Source: an uncultured Alphaproteobacteria bacterium (lineage in GTDB: Bacteria > Pseudomonadota > Alphaproteobacteria > RF32 > CAG-239). From it: a stretch of DNA of 42,763 bases. Each line of letters begins with the position of its first letter. The first letter of the stretch is position 1. The stretch lies in contig CALXTM010000013.1 of NCBI GenBank assembly GCA_944391415.1, forward strand, positions 1-42,763. The letters run 5' to 3'. This document shows positions 1 to 7,383 of the stretch, piece by piece. The position numbers and the translations under genes are program-made. The notes beneath the pieces were generated by a model that worked only from the letters and a program-made list of their open reading frames with translations, made no database searches and was not told where the DNA came from.

Positions 1-36
1 AGGGCGCGAAGATATGGGGCAAGCTTGGCTTGAACT

Positions 37-213
37 AAAATGATACCACCGGCATTAGCCGGTGGAGGTTCATGATTCGAACGTAACACTACCTGCGTAA
101 GCAGGTAGATGTAGACATACCTGCCCAGCCGTTAGGCTTGCGAAGCCTTTGGGCAGGGCGAACGTAGTTCGGAACAGGTAATACCACTTGCGTTAGCTAG
201 TGGAAGTTTATTT
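37..213. repeat. Cluster of intergenic hairpin repeats (left edge)
   Basis: The 287 bases before the first reading frame hold no convincing gene but a string of inverted repeats. Three hairpins share one design, an 8-bp stem (one imperfect) closed by a four-base loop: 46-65 (CCACCGGC, loop ATTA), 89-108 (CTACCTGC, loop GTAA) and 184-203 (CCACTTGC, loop GTTA, one mismatch). Between them, TACCTG at 118-123 pairs with CAGGTA at 175-180 and encloses two smaller hairpins, AGGCTT/AAGCCT (134-148) and CGAAC/GTTCG (159-171). Positions 137-213 recur exactly, inverted, at 42687-42763, and relatives of the first two hairpins lie at 27905-27987. The structures are seen directly; any role (REP-like element, mobile hairpin, RNA) is unknown. 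Confidence 0.8.
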
Positions 214-287
214 GGTATCGGTTGTTTAAATCGGCCAAAATAAGTATATATCTTTGTCGAAGCAACAATTATCAAAAGGAAAAAATA

Positions 288-504
288 ATGGCAAAATTTT
301 TGAAATATTTGATTTATATATATTGTTATAATTGCTCTTTATATTGTCGGAAAAGGAATTTATGACGGTGATATAACATCATCAACAACGCTGGGTGAGA
401 TGGCAACACAAGTTGATGACGGAGCAAAAACATTGGCGCGAGATGCCGCTAATGGAGCCGGTAGAGCAATAAATGATGTCAGACAAACTCATCAACATCA
501 GTAA
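288..504 (+). pseudogene. Frameshifted gene for a small membrane protein
   Basis: An AAAGGA ribosome site precedes an ATG at 288 that opens a hydrophobic helix, but this frame stops after about 25 codons. From about 322 a second frame (+1) continues the hydrophobic stretch and stays open to the TAA at 502-504. The switch falls in the TA-repeat tract at 313-323; restoring one TA dinucleotide joins the frames into one 72-residue protein with a membrane helix at about residues 6-22 and a polar tail rich in Asp, Ala and Gln. The 3' end overlaps the convergent gene at 479-901 by 26 bases. It may be a fresh pseudogene, a phase-variable tract or an assembly error. I recognise no family. Confidence 0.5.
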
Positions 505-901
505 TATGTTCGTTTTTTTCGTAAAAATGCTTTAAATAACTGCGTCCGGTGCGCTCGATTTCTTCATCTTTGATGATGGATTGATTGGTATTATAAACGC
601 CAACTTTACTGTTGTTGGGAGGAGATGTCGAGGTATCTTCAAACATCCCGCTGAGAGCCATGGCCTCGATGCTGTTGGAAATATCAGGGGAGGCGGAGTT
701 GAAATCAGTAACAGGCTGGCGTGCAGGCGGTTGACGACGGTTTTCACGCTCGTCATTGGTGTCGTCTTTAATCAAGACATTGTTATTGGTGTCAATGTTT
801 TCAACAAATTGCGAGTGATTGTTAGGCTCAAAAGAACGACGATCAACTTTTGAAGTTGATGAAGTAGCGCTGCCGATACGACGTGTGGACGAAATACTCA
901 T
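479..901 (-). CDS. Hypothetical protein, polar, 140 residues
   Basis: I do not recognise the family. The protein is hydrophilic with no signal peptide or membrane segment. Its N-terminus is rich in Ser, Thr and Arg, its middle in Asn, Asp and Pro, and it ends in a charged, probably helical segment. A GGGAGA ribosome site lies eight bases before the ATG, which supports it as a real gene. The pattern of basic Ser/Thr-rich start, short hydrophobic patch near residues 79-86 and Arg/Lys helix near the end loosely recalls the alphaproteobacterial flagellar regulator FliX, but the match is too weak to name it. No flagellar gene is in the window. The upstream gene on the same strand is 1010-1234, about 108 bases away. 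Confidence 0.6.
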   Translation of the reverse strand: MSISSTRRIGSATSSTSKVDRRSFEPNNHSQFVENIDTNNNVLIKDDTNDERENRRQPPARQPVTDFNSASPDISNSIEAMALSGMFEDTSTSPPNNSKVGVYNTNQSIIKDEEIERTGRSYLKHFYEKNEHITDVDEFV

Positions 902-1009
902 GCGGATTCTCCCATAAGAGTAAAAACCTAATATACTTTAGGCCTATATTTATACTATAACATATAAATATTTAAAATACCATAATAATTTTTGATAATG
1001 GTGAATAAA

Positions 1010-1234
1010 TTATTTGGCAGTATCATCAGTGTGATTATCGTCACGAGATGAGCTATCTTTTTGGTCGCTGATTAATTTGATGTCGGCTGATTTATGACTG
1101 CCGGCAACAATTAATTCTTGCCAAAGTTTTTTGATATAAGCCCATAATTTCAAACTTTGATCTTTGATGTCTTCAACCTTGATAACACCGAATATTATGG
1201 CAATGGCAAGAGCAATTAAAATCCATGAAAGCAT
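1010..1234 (-). CDS. Small TatA-like membrane protein
   Basis: A 74-residue protein with an N-terminal membrane helix (about residues 3-15), a Phe-Gly pair at residues 15-16, an amphipathic basic helix (about 18-42) and a disordered charged tail. This is the architecture of TatA/TatE, the pore-forming part of twin-arginine export, whose helix also ends in Phe-Gly before an amphipathic helix. The polar residue often found early in the TatA helix is not evident. It starts 12 bases after nagZ with a clear AAGGA ribosome site, so it belongs to that operon; in many Alphaproteobacteria tatA lies downstream of nagZ, separated by scpA and scpB. No tatB or tatC is visible. It could equally be an unrelated single-helix protein. 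Confidence 0.6.
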   Translation of the reverse strand: MLSWILIALAIAIIFGVIKVEDIKDQSLKLWAYIKKLWQELIVAGSHKSADIKLISDQKDSSSRDDNHTDDTAK

Positions 1235-1246
1235 ATCGTTTTTCCT

Positions 1247-2305
1247 TTATTGTAATTGATGCAGGACTTCGGTCGCATCGTATTTTTCTTGGTAGGGGGT
1301 GATATTGCTTATGAGGGTATTATATTCTTCAATATCACTTTGGTTTATTGATATAGGGGTATTATGCAAAATTTGCAAGGCTTTGTCCAGACGTTGCATG
1401 GAGGCGTCGGATAATTTTGGACAAGCTGATGTGAGAGCCTCCAAATCAGGAGCTTTACCCATGCAATAACAAATACAATCACAACCGGCACGAAGAGATG
1501 TAAGTGCCTTTTCGGTTATGCTTCCTTGCAGGGCTTTCATATCTATCGAATCGGAAAACAAAAAACCCTGAAATCCGATTTTATCACGAATTATTTGTTT
1601 GATGATTTGAGGACTTTGGGTCGCCGGATTGTTTTTATCTATTTGCGGCAAGAGAATGTGTGCCGTCATACCTAAAGGCGCTGCGGCGCAATGTTGAAAT
1701 GGTTGTATCTCGGTAGCTAATTGCGAGGGGCTGATATCAATAATCGGCAGTTTGAGATGAGGATCAGAAACAGCAAGGCCGTGTCCGGGAAGATGTTTGA
1801 TGCAAGGCAGAATGCCTGATGCAATATAGGCATCAACCATGGTTTTGCCAAGAAGTGAAACAACAGGTGCCAAGGACGAAAAACAGCGGCTTTTGAGGGC
1901 TTCGGTGGTGGATGGATGGCAGATGTCCAAAACCGGAGCAAAATTAACGTTAATTCCTACTTCACGCAGGTCTTGGCTGATTAGACATGCTTGCAAAAAA
2001 GCAGCTCTTAGGGCTTGGCCTTTGGGCATTGATCCTATGTCATATTGCGAGGCATAAGATCTGAATTGCGGTTCTTTGAGACGTCTTACTCTTCCGCCTT
2101 CCTGATCAACGGCAATTAAGACATCTTGCCGGCCGATAGTCTCCCGGATATCGCGGATAAGCAGCTTTAGCTGCTCTTTGTCTGATATATTGCGGCTAAA
2201 TAAAATTATACCGAGAGGATTGCCGGCTGCGAATATTTTTTTTTCTTGATCGGTTAGTTTAAGGCCTGAACATGATAACATGGCTGCCAAGGGACGTGAT
2301 GACAC
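1247..2305 (-). CDS. nagZ: Beta-N-acetylhexosaminidase, NagZ type (GH3)
   Basis: A 352-residue cytoplasmic glycoside hydrolase of family 3 that removes N-acetylglucosamine from anhydromuropeptides during peptidoglycan recycling. The family signature is clear: VDQEGGRVRRL in the first third, KHLPGHG in the middle, followed by the flexible loop with the Asp-Pro-His that carries the catalytic histidine, and FSDSIDMKAL with the nucleophile Asp. The length is usual for NagZ. The start is a GTG at 2305 with an ideal AAGGAGG five bases upstream; an internal ATG eight codons later lacks such a site. It follows the M50 protease gene by 21 bases and precedes the TatA-like gene by 12, so the three are one operon. 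Confidence 0.93.
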   Translation of the reverse strand: MSSRPLAAMLSCSGLKLTDQEKKIFAAGNPLGIILFSRNISDKEQLKLLIRDIRETIGRQDVLIAVDQEGGRVRRLKEPQFRSYASQYDIGSMPKGQALRAAFLQACLISQDLREVGINVNFAPVLDICHPSTTEALKSRCFSSLAPVVSLLGKTMVDAYIASGILPCIKHLPGHGLAVSDPHLKLPIIDISPSQLATEIQPFQHCAAAPLGMTAHILLPQIDKNNPATQSPQIIKQIIRDKIGFQGFLFSDSIDMKALQGSITEKALTSLRAGCDCICYCMGKAPDLEALTSACPKLSDASMQRLDKALQILHNTPISINQSDIEEYNTLISNITPYQEKYDATEVLHQLQ

Positions 2306-2326
2306 TGATACCTCCTTTGTGTTGGC

Positions 2327-2980
2327 CTAAATCAACCAGCCGGTAAGCAACAGAGATGTTTGACGGAGGTAGGCCGCAAATGGGTTGAAATTAATGCCGA
2401 AAGTTTGTAATAGAGCCGGCAAAATAAATGCCACAAAAATGATAAATATTAAACCCGTACGATCAGAGTTAAGAAATTTTTGAATGTATTGATTATCTGA
2501 CCAACCAAGTAGAATTTTGGAGCCATCCAACGGCGGTAATGGTAACAAGTTAAAGACTGCCAGAACGATGTTGAAAAAAATCATTTGCAGCCAAAACATG
2601 GCTAAAACACCACTAATCGCGCCAAACGGAATAAGAAGCGATAATTTAAGCAACACAGCCGATATTAGAGCCAGAATAAAATTCATCATAACACCGGCAG
2701 ATGCAACTAAAACAATGCCGTATTTAGATCTTAGTTTGGCATAGTTAATCGGAACAGGCTTTGCCCAACCAAAGATAAAACCGGTTTTGGCTAAAAACAA
2801 CAAAACAGGAAGTATCAAAGTGCCAAAAATATCAATATGTTTAAGCGGATTTAGCGACAGGCGGCCTTGTTGTTGTGCTGTGTCATCGCCTAGGCGTTTG
2901 GCAACATATCCATGAGCAATTTCATGGGCGATGATGGCTGTAAAGACGGCAAGTGCCGATGTTGCAATTTTTATTATCAT
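2327..2980 (-). CDS. M50-family site-2 protease-like membrane metalloprotease
   Basis: A 217-residue polytopic membrane protein with the zinc-protease motif HEIAHG near residue 20 and the second metal-ligand motif NLLPLPPLDG near residue 150, as in the short M50B (Rip3-like) group that lacks the PDZ domains of RseP. These proteases cut transmembrane segments of anti-sigma factors or other small membrane proteins; the substrate here cannot be told. The ATG at 2980 shares its A with the TAA of the preceding SPOR gene (TAATG), which points to translational coupling and makes this start better than the upstream one at 3031. About five hydrophobic segments are visible. Confidence 0.88.
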   Translation of the reverse strand: MIIKIATSALAVFTAIIAHEIAHGYVAKRLGDDTAQQQGRLSLNPLKHIDIFGTLILPVLLFLAKTGFIFGWAKPVPINYAKLRSKYGIVLVASAGVMMNFILALISAVLLKLSLLIPFGAISGVLAMFWLQMIFFNIVLAVFNLLPLPPLDGSKILLGWSDNQYIQKFLNSDRTGLIFIIFVAFILPALLQTFGINFNPFAAYLRQTSLLLTGWLI

Positions 2981-3885
2981 TATTTTTTCTTTACCAAACA
3001 AGATCCACCAGCCGATTTGATGGAATTGCATATTTTGTCGGCTTCGGCTCTTTCTTTGAAAGCTCCGGCTTTTAGACGATAGAAGATTCCCTTAGATCCT
3101 AAGTCGGCGGTTTCGACTTCATGCGGAAGGCCTTTAAGAACGGCATATTTTTTGCTGAGGTCATTCCAGGCTTTTTCCATAGCTGATTTATTGGGAGATG
3201 AAATTAATTGAATCTGCCATGAACCGTTGGCAATGGCTTGTTCTTTTTGAGCCTGAGCTTTCGGTTTTGATGCCACAACGGAAGGTTCTGGTTGTTTGAT
3301 TTCAATTTTTATTTCTTCTTTAGGTTCTTCCTTAGGAGTTTGGGTTTCTGGTTGCAATTTGGCGTCAGCAGAATTTGCAACTTTGGCAGATGTGTCGGCA
3401 GTAACCTGAGGCGCAGCTATGGCAGGAGTTTCTACTTCTTTTTCTTTGGCAGCCCGGGGTGAAGAATCAGCCGATGTGTCGGCCAAAACCAATTTTGGTT
3501 CTTCGGGAGGAGGGAGAAGATTTTCGACTTTTGCATCTGAGCTGTCTTTCTTTTCGACAATATCATAAACGGTTTTGTCTTGGTTTAGAATTTCCATGCC
3601 ACCTGGGTCGGCCGGCTGAACTTTGATTGCCGCTTGCGGTCTTCTGACAACCGGAATTTCGGCATCTTGGACACTAGAATAATCAGGAGAAAGAATAAAC
3701 CAACTTACGATACCTGCAAGCCCGACACCCAACACCGTACCCAAAAAAATATGCTGTGAACGGGTAATGTCGTTTTTTCGCTCTTCAAGACTGTCCAACG
3801 GTTGAGAATTAAGACGTTGTCTGAATTCATCCAAAAATTCACCATCTTTCTCGGTTGTATCATCATCACGAAAATCATCAAGCAT
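2980..3885 (-). CDS. SPOR-domain inner-membrane protein
   Basis: A 301-residue protein with a charged cytoplasmic N-terminus (1-45), one membrane helix (about 46-66), a long periplasmic linker rich in Pro, Glu, Lys and Ala (about 70-215) and a C-terminal SPOR domain (about 220-300). SPOR domains bind peptidoglycan stripped of stem peptides at the division site, so this is likely a septal protein. The start has an AAGGAGA site six bases upstream. In Alphaproteobacteria such a gene usually sits between argS and nagZ; here the dGTPase gene is directly upstream (76 bases) and an M50 protease gene is inserted before nagZ. Confidence 0.88.
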   Translation of the reverse strand: MLDDFRDDDTTEKDGEFLDEFRQRLNSQPLDSLEERKNDITRSQHIFLGTVLGVGLAGIVSWFILSPDYSSVQDAEIPVVRRPQAAIKVQPADPGGMEILNQDKTVYDIVEKKDSSDAKVENLLPPPEEPKLVLADTSADSSPRAAKEKEVETPAIAAPQVTADTSAKVANSADAKLQPETQTPKEEPKEEIKIEIKQPEPSVVASKPKAQAQKEQAIANGSWQIQLISSPNKSAMEKAWNDLSKKYAVLKGLPHEVETADLGSKGIFYRLKAGAFKERAEADKICNSIKSAGGSCLVKKK

Positions 3886-3961
3886 TGCAGCTCTCCTTAT
3901 TATAAAAATGATTTATAAAAGCATGTATATAATAAAAAACTTTATAATCCCTTAACAAAGC

Positions 3962-5116
3962 CTAAAAACGGTAGTTCATGTTAAATAATTTTTGGTGCTC
4001 TTCAAGAGCAAAAGCATCGGTCATGCAGGCAATATAAGTGCAAATACAATCTGCTTTGTCGTGCTCGGAAGATGAAGCATCTATTTTGGGCCTTAGTTCC
4101 ATGGGGAGCAACTTGTAGTCGTTCATAAAAGCGGTGAACAATTCTTCAACAATTTTTTGAGATTTCATGTCCATGCGGGCAATATTGCTGTGAGTATAAA
4201 AGTGTTTGGTCAAAAACTGGTGCAAATCGGAAATTTGTTGGTGCATTTGTGGGGAAAAATCGGCAACAAAATGTTTGGCGTTTCTGATGTCATCGGCTGA
4301 TGCAATATTATGATTATCAATATTATGCCGTGTGGTGCTTAATAGGTCAAAAACCATGGCACTTATAAGCGAGCGGGTTATGGCATAAATACGCAGCCCG
4401 TCTTCACAGCCTGGATTTTCGGTATCAAATTGAGTAATAATTTGTTTGATAAAATCTAGCTCGCAAAGTTCTTCAATACTAAAAAATCCGGCACGAAATC
4501 CATCATCAATGTCGTGATTGTTATAGGCGATATCATCAGCAAAAGAGGCGATTTGTGCCTCAAGAGAAGGGTTGTGACTTAGATCAAGCGGAAACCGCCT
4601 GTTAAAATTTTTGAGGAAAGAGTTTGACGGTCTTTTGATCGGTCCGTTGTGTTTTACGGTTCCTTCCAAAGTTTCCCAAGTGAGGTTAAGTCCGTTGAAG
4701 CAGGGATAATGATGTTCAATTTCGGTCATAATTTTGAGAGAATTTATATTGTGGTCAAAACCGCCAAAATCTTTCATGCAATGGTTGAGACCGCGTTCGC
4801 CGGCATGGCCAAAAGGAGCATGCCCGAGATCATGGGCCAAAGCAATTGCCTCACCGAGTTCTTCGTTTAGTTGCAGATTTTTGCACAGGGTGCGGGTAAT
4901 TTGCGCAACCTCAATGCTGTGGGTTAGGCGAGTGCGATAGTTGCGCCCCTCATGATAGGCAAATACTTGGGTCTTTCCCTCCAAACGACGAAAAGCTTCG
5001 GAGTGAATTAGACGATCGCGATCTCGCTGAAAATCCGAACGAATAAGATTGGGATAGTCATGGTACATTCGTCCGCGGGAATCTTCATCTTTGGTAGCAT
5101 AATCTGCAAGTGTCAT
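3962..5116 (-). CDS. dgt: Deoxyguanosinetriphosphate triphosphohydrolase-like protein
   Basis: A 384-residue HD-domain enzyme that splits dNTPs, typically dGTP, to the nucleoside and triphosphate, and so controls nucleotide pools. Visible features are the N-terminal RSDFQRDRDRLIHSEAFRRL, RLTHSIEV with metal-ligand His66, and the HD pair in ALAHDLGHAPFGHAGE (His95-Asp96), followed by a later conserved Asp in FADDIAYNNHDID. The frame stays open 84 codons further upstream, but that stretch runs into the divergent xthA promoter and start and has no family similarity, so I place the start at the ATG at 5116 before TLADYA. The ribosome site is weak. It heads the leftward operon, or is a separate unit 76 bases before the SPOR gene. 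Confidence 0.92.
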   Translation of the reverse strand: MTLADYATKDEDSRGRMYHDYPNLIRSDFQRDRDRLIHSEAFRRLEGKTQVFAYHEGRNYRTRLTHSIEVAQITRTLCKNLQLNEELGEAIALAHDLGHAPFGHAGERGLNHCMKDFGGFDHNINSLKIMTEIEHHYPCFNGLNLTWETLEGTVKHNGPIKRPSNSFLKNFNRRFPLDLSHNPSLEAQIASFADDIAYNNHDIDDGFRAGFFSIEELCELDFIKQIITQFDTENPGCEDGLRIYAITRSLISAMVFDLLSTTRHNIDNHNIASADDIRNAKHFVADFSPQMHQQISDLHQFLTKHFYTHSNIARMDMKSQKIVEELFTAFMNDYKLLPMELRPKIDASSSEHDKADCICTYIACMTDAFALEEHQKLFNMNYRF

Positions 5117-5123
5117 GTTTTTT

Positions 5124-5151
5124 TTGCTTTCAATGATAAAAAAAATATTAT
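5124..5151 (+). promoter_or_regulatory. Sigma-70-type promoter for xthA
   Basis: TTGCTT at 5124-5129 and TATTAT at 5146-5151 are spaced by 16 bases, in the 75-bp gap between the divergent dgt and xthA genes. Transcription would begin near 5158, ahead of the AGAAAGAG ribosome site. Confidence 0.6.
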
Positions 5152-5191
5152 ACTTTACTTTAAGATAACTAATTAAAGAAAGAGTTAATAA

Positions 5192-5986
5192 ATGAAAATT
5201 GCCACCTATAACGTTAATTCCGTCAATGCCAGAATCGATAATCTTATCGCTTGGTTGAAAGAAGATAAGCCTGATGTTGTTTTGCTGCAGGAGATTAAAA
5301 CCGAGTTTAATTCTTTCCCGTTTTTTGAACTGCAAACTTTGGGATATGAGGCAAAAATCTTGGGACAAAAAAGTTATAACGGAGTGGCAATTCTTGGCAA
5401 AAATAAAATAAATGTCATACAGGAAAATCTGCCAGGGTTGAAAGATGATAACGCCAGATATTTGGAAGCAGATGTTACGATTGAAGGAACAAAATGGCGG
5501 GTTGCATCAATTTATTTGCCAAACGGAAATCCGCCCTATAACAATCCTGATGATGATAGCAAATGGTGCTACAAACTTAAGTGGATGGATGCCTTTTTGG
5601 AACATGCCAAGGAACTGGCAATACTTAGACAACCGGTTGTTTTGGGCGGTGATTTTAATGTTATTATGACCGACAATGATGTTTATGACCCATCGGTGTT
5701 TAAGAACAATGCCTTGTTTCGTCCCGAGGTAAGAAAAAAACTCAAAGCATTGTCATATCTTGGTTTTTATGATGCCTTTAAGATTAAGCATGAAAAAGAA
5801 AACGGCTATACCTTTTGGGATTATGCAGGAGCAGCGTTTCATAATGATTGGGGAATGAGAATTGATTATTTGTGGCTTAATGCATATGCCGTTGACAAGT
5901 TTGAAAGTTGCGAGGTAAACAAAAAGCCGCGCTGTGGTCAGAAACCATCGGATCATACGGTGTTGCAGGCAGTATTTGACAAATGA
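5192..5986 (+). CDS. xthA: Exodeoxyribonuclease III / AP endonuclease
   Basis: A 264-residue member of the exonuclease III family, which cuts DNA at abasic sites and trims 3' ends in base-excision repair. Family motifs are in order: TYNVNSVNARI at the N-terminus, LLQEIKTE with the metal-binding Glu, LGGDFNV, RIDYLWLN and the C-terminal catalytic SDH. The length is normal. An AGAAAGAG ribosome site precedes the ATG. The stop overlaps the start of the S41 protease gene in an ATGA, which suggests coupled translation although the functions look unrelated. Confidence 0.95.
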   Translation: MKIATYNVNSVNARIDNLIAWLKEDKPDVVLLQEIKTEFNSFPFFELQTLGYEAKILGQKSYNGVAILGKNKINVIQENLPGLKDDNARYLEADVTIEGTKWRVASIYLPNGNPPYNNPDDDSKWCYKLKWMDAFLEHAKELAILRQPVVLGGDFNVIMTDNDVYDPSVFKNNALFRPEVRKKLKALSYLGFYDAFKIKHEKENGYTFWDYAGAAFHNDWGMRIDYLWLNAYAVDKFESCEVNKKPRCGQKPSDHTVLQAVFDK

Positions 5987-7056
5987 TGAAAGTGTTGATT
6001 GTTTTGATTTGTTTGTTGGGGTTTGCTGCCAGAGCAGATGATGTTTCGGGCTGGGCAAATACTTATTTGCAGGTAAAATCAAGCTATGTATATGATATAA
6101 CCTATGAAAAGATGGCCGTTGCCGCGCTTAAAGGACTTAAAGACCTTGATGCTAATTTGACAGTTGGCAACGATAATAGACGAATATCTCTTTATTATAA
6201 AGGAAAAGTGGTGATGGTTGAAAACAAGCCTGAAAATGATACAGCGCTTGAATGGGGCGCCATGACCGATAAGATTATTGCAATGGCTGAAAAAGTATCG
6301 CCCAAAGCAGAGCAGAGAAATTTCGAAATCAATAGCATAATGGCACAAGAAATGGTAAAAATTTTGGATGAGGATTCAAAATTTTATGAAGATGCTGATG
6401 AAGCTAGCGGCCTAAAGGTAAGAAATCACAGACAATTTGCCGCCCGCATGGATGGTGATGCTTTGTATATTAAAATAGCGGCATTTAATAAACAGACCAA
6501 AAACGAAATTCTTAAAGCATTGAATGAATATGAAAATGCGAAAGGATTGATTTTGGATTTGCGGGCATCTCCGGGTGGGATGTTGGGCGAGGCAATCAAA
6601 ATTGCAGATTTGTTTTTGGATGAGGGGATAATTGCATCAATCAAAGGCAAAAAAACAGATGAAGAAGTTTATTATGTGGCAGAAGAAGATGATTGGTTTG
6701 CACATAAGCCGATTGTGATGTTGGTGGACGGAAACAGCGCATCAGCAGCTGAGGTATTAACAGCGGCATTACAAGAACAGAAAAGAGCCACGGTTATAGG
6801 AACAGGCACCAAAGGTAAGGGAACGGTTCAAAAATTGATAAACTTATATCCGGAAGGCGGTGTCTTGGCAATTACAAACGGATTTTTTATGACACCGTCT
6901 GGTAAAAAACTTAACAAAAAAGGAATTGTACCTGATATTTGTACTTTTGGTGAAGTTCAATATATTAATAATGGCAAAAAATGTCCGCCTGATGAGCGTG
7001 AAAACAGCGAAACAGAGCTTGCTGAGGCAAAAAAAGCGCTTAATTTGTCAGAGTAG
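5983..7056 (+). CDS. Secreted S41-family (C-terminal processing) peptidase
   Basis: A 357-residue protein with a signal peptide ending near residue 18 (LLGFAARA) and an S41 protease core in the C-terminal half. The catalytic Ser-Lys pair is likely Ser254 in GNSASAAE and Lys279 in GTKGKGTVQ; their spacing of 25 equals that of the Ser-Lys dyad of E. coli Prc. GLILDLRASPGG is the usual core strand. It is shorter than most CtpA proteins and I see no clear PDZ domain in the first 150 residues. The location is the periplasm; the substrate is unknown. The gene overlaps xthA by four bases. An ATG directly after the first would serve equally well. Confidence 0.88.
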   Translation: MMKVLIVLICLLGFAARADDVSGWANTYLQVKSSYVYDITYEKMAVAALKGLKDLDANLTVGNDNRRISLYYKGKVVMVENKPENDTALEWGAMTDKIIAMAEKVSPKAEQRNFEINSIMAQEMVKILDEDSKFYEDADEASGLKVRNHRQFAARMDGDALYIKIAAFNKQTKNEILKALNEYENAKGLILDLRASPGGMLGEAIKIADLFLDEGIIASIKGKKTDEEVYYVAEEDDWFAHKPIVMLVDGNSASAAEVLTAALQEQKRATVIGTGTKGKGTVQKLINLYPEGGVLAITNGFFMTPSGKKLNKKGIVPDICTFGEVQYINNGKKCPPDERENSETELAEAKKALNLSE

Positions 7057-7069
7057 ATAAAAATTAGGG

Positions 7070-7097
7070 TTGACATAGCGCAAAAAAAATGTATATT
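7070..7097 (+). promoter_or_regulatory. Strong sigma-70-type promoter for rpmG
   Basis: A perfect TTGACA at 7070-7075 and TATATT at 7092-7097 are separated by 16 bases, right after the S41 gene and about 45 bases before the rpmG start. This fits a highly expressed ribosomal-protein gene. Confidence 0.8.
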
Positions 7098-7143
7098 ACG
7101 CACAAATGTTTTGTATTGTAACCTTAAATTAAGAGTATGAAAA

Positions 7144-7311
7144 ATGGCTAAAGCAGTAAAAGTAAAAGTAAAATTGGAAAGTACAGCCGGTACGGGTACA
7201 TTTTATCTTGCTGAGAAAAATCCGAGAACTCATCCGGAAAAATTGACTTTGAAAAAATATGATAAAAAGTCTAAAAAACACGAAGAGTTCGTTGAGAAAA
7301 AGTTAAAGTAA
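7144..7311 (+). CDS. rpmG: 50S ribosomal protein L33
   Basis: A 55-residue basic protein beginning MAKAVKVKVKLES and containing TGTFYLAEKNPRTHPEKL, followed by LKKYDKKSKKH. This matches the L33 family, a small protein near the tRNA exit site of the large ribosomal subunit. It is of the cysteine-free type: the zinc-binding Cys pairs of some L33 versions are absent. It has its own strong promoter (7070-7097) and terminator (7336-7366), so it is a single-gene unit. Confidence 0.96.
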   Translation: MAKAVKVKVKLESTAGTGTFYLAEKNPRTHPEKLTLKKYDKKSKKHEEFVEKKLK

Positions 7312-7335
7312 CGAAACTTTGATTTTCTTAGTTTG

Positions 7336-7366
7336 AAAAGCCGGTCTGATACATGACCGGTTTTTT
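7336..7366 (+). terminator. Rho-independent terminator of rpmG
   Basis: The stem AAAAGCCGGTC (7336-7346) pairs with GACCGGTTTTT (7355-7365) with one G-T pair, loop TGATACAT, and ends in a T run. It lies 25 bases after the rpmG stop and just before the convergent xerC stop. Confidence 0.85.
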
Positions 7367-7383
7367 ATTTGCTTTTTTAGGAG

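Noticed and set aside
5117..5368. Longer reading of dgt with 84 extra N-terminal residues
   Set aside because: The extension runs over the xthA promoter, ribosome site and first codons, and it has no likeness to the dGTPase family, which starts near the ATG at 5116.
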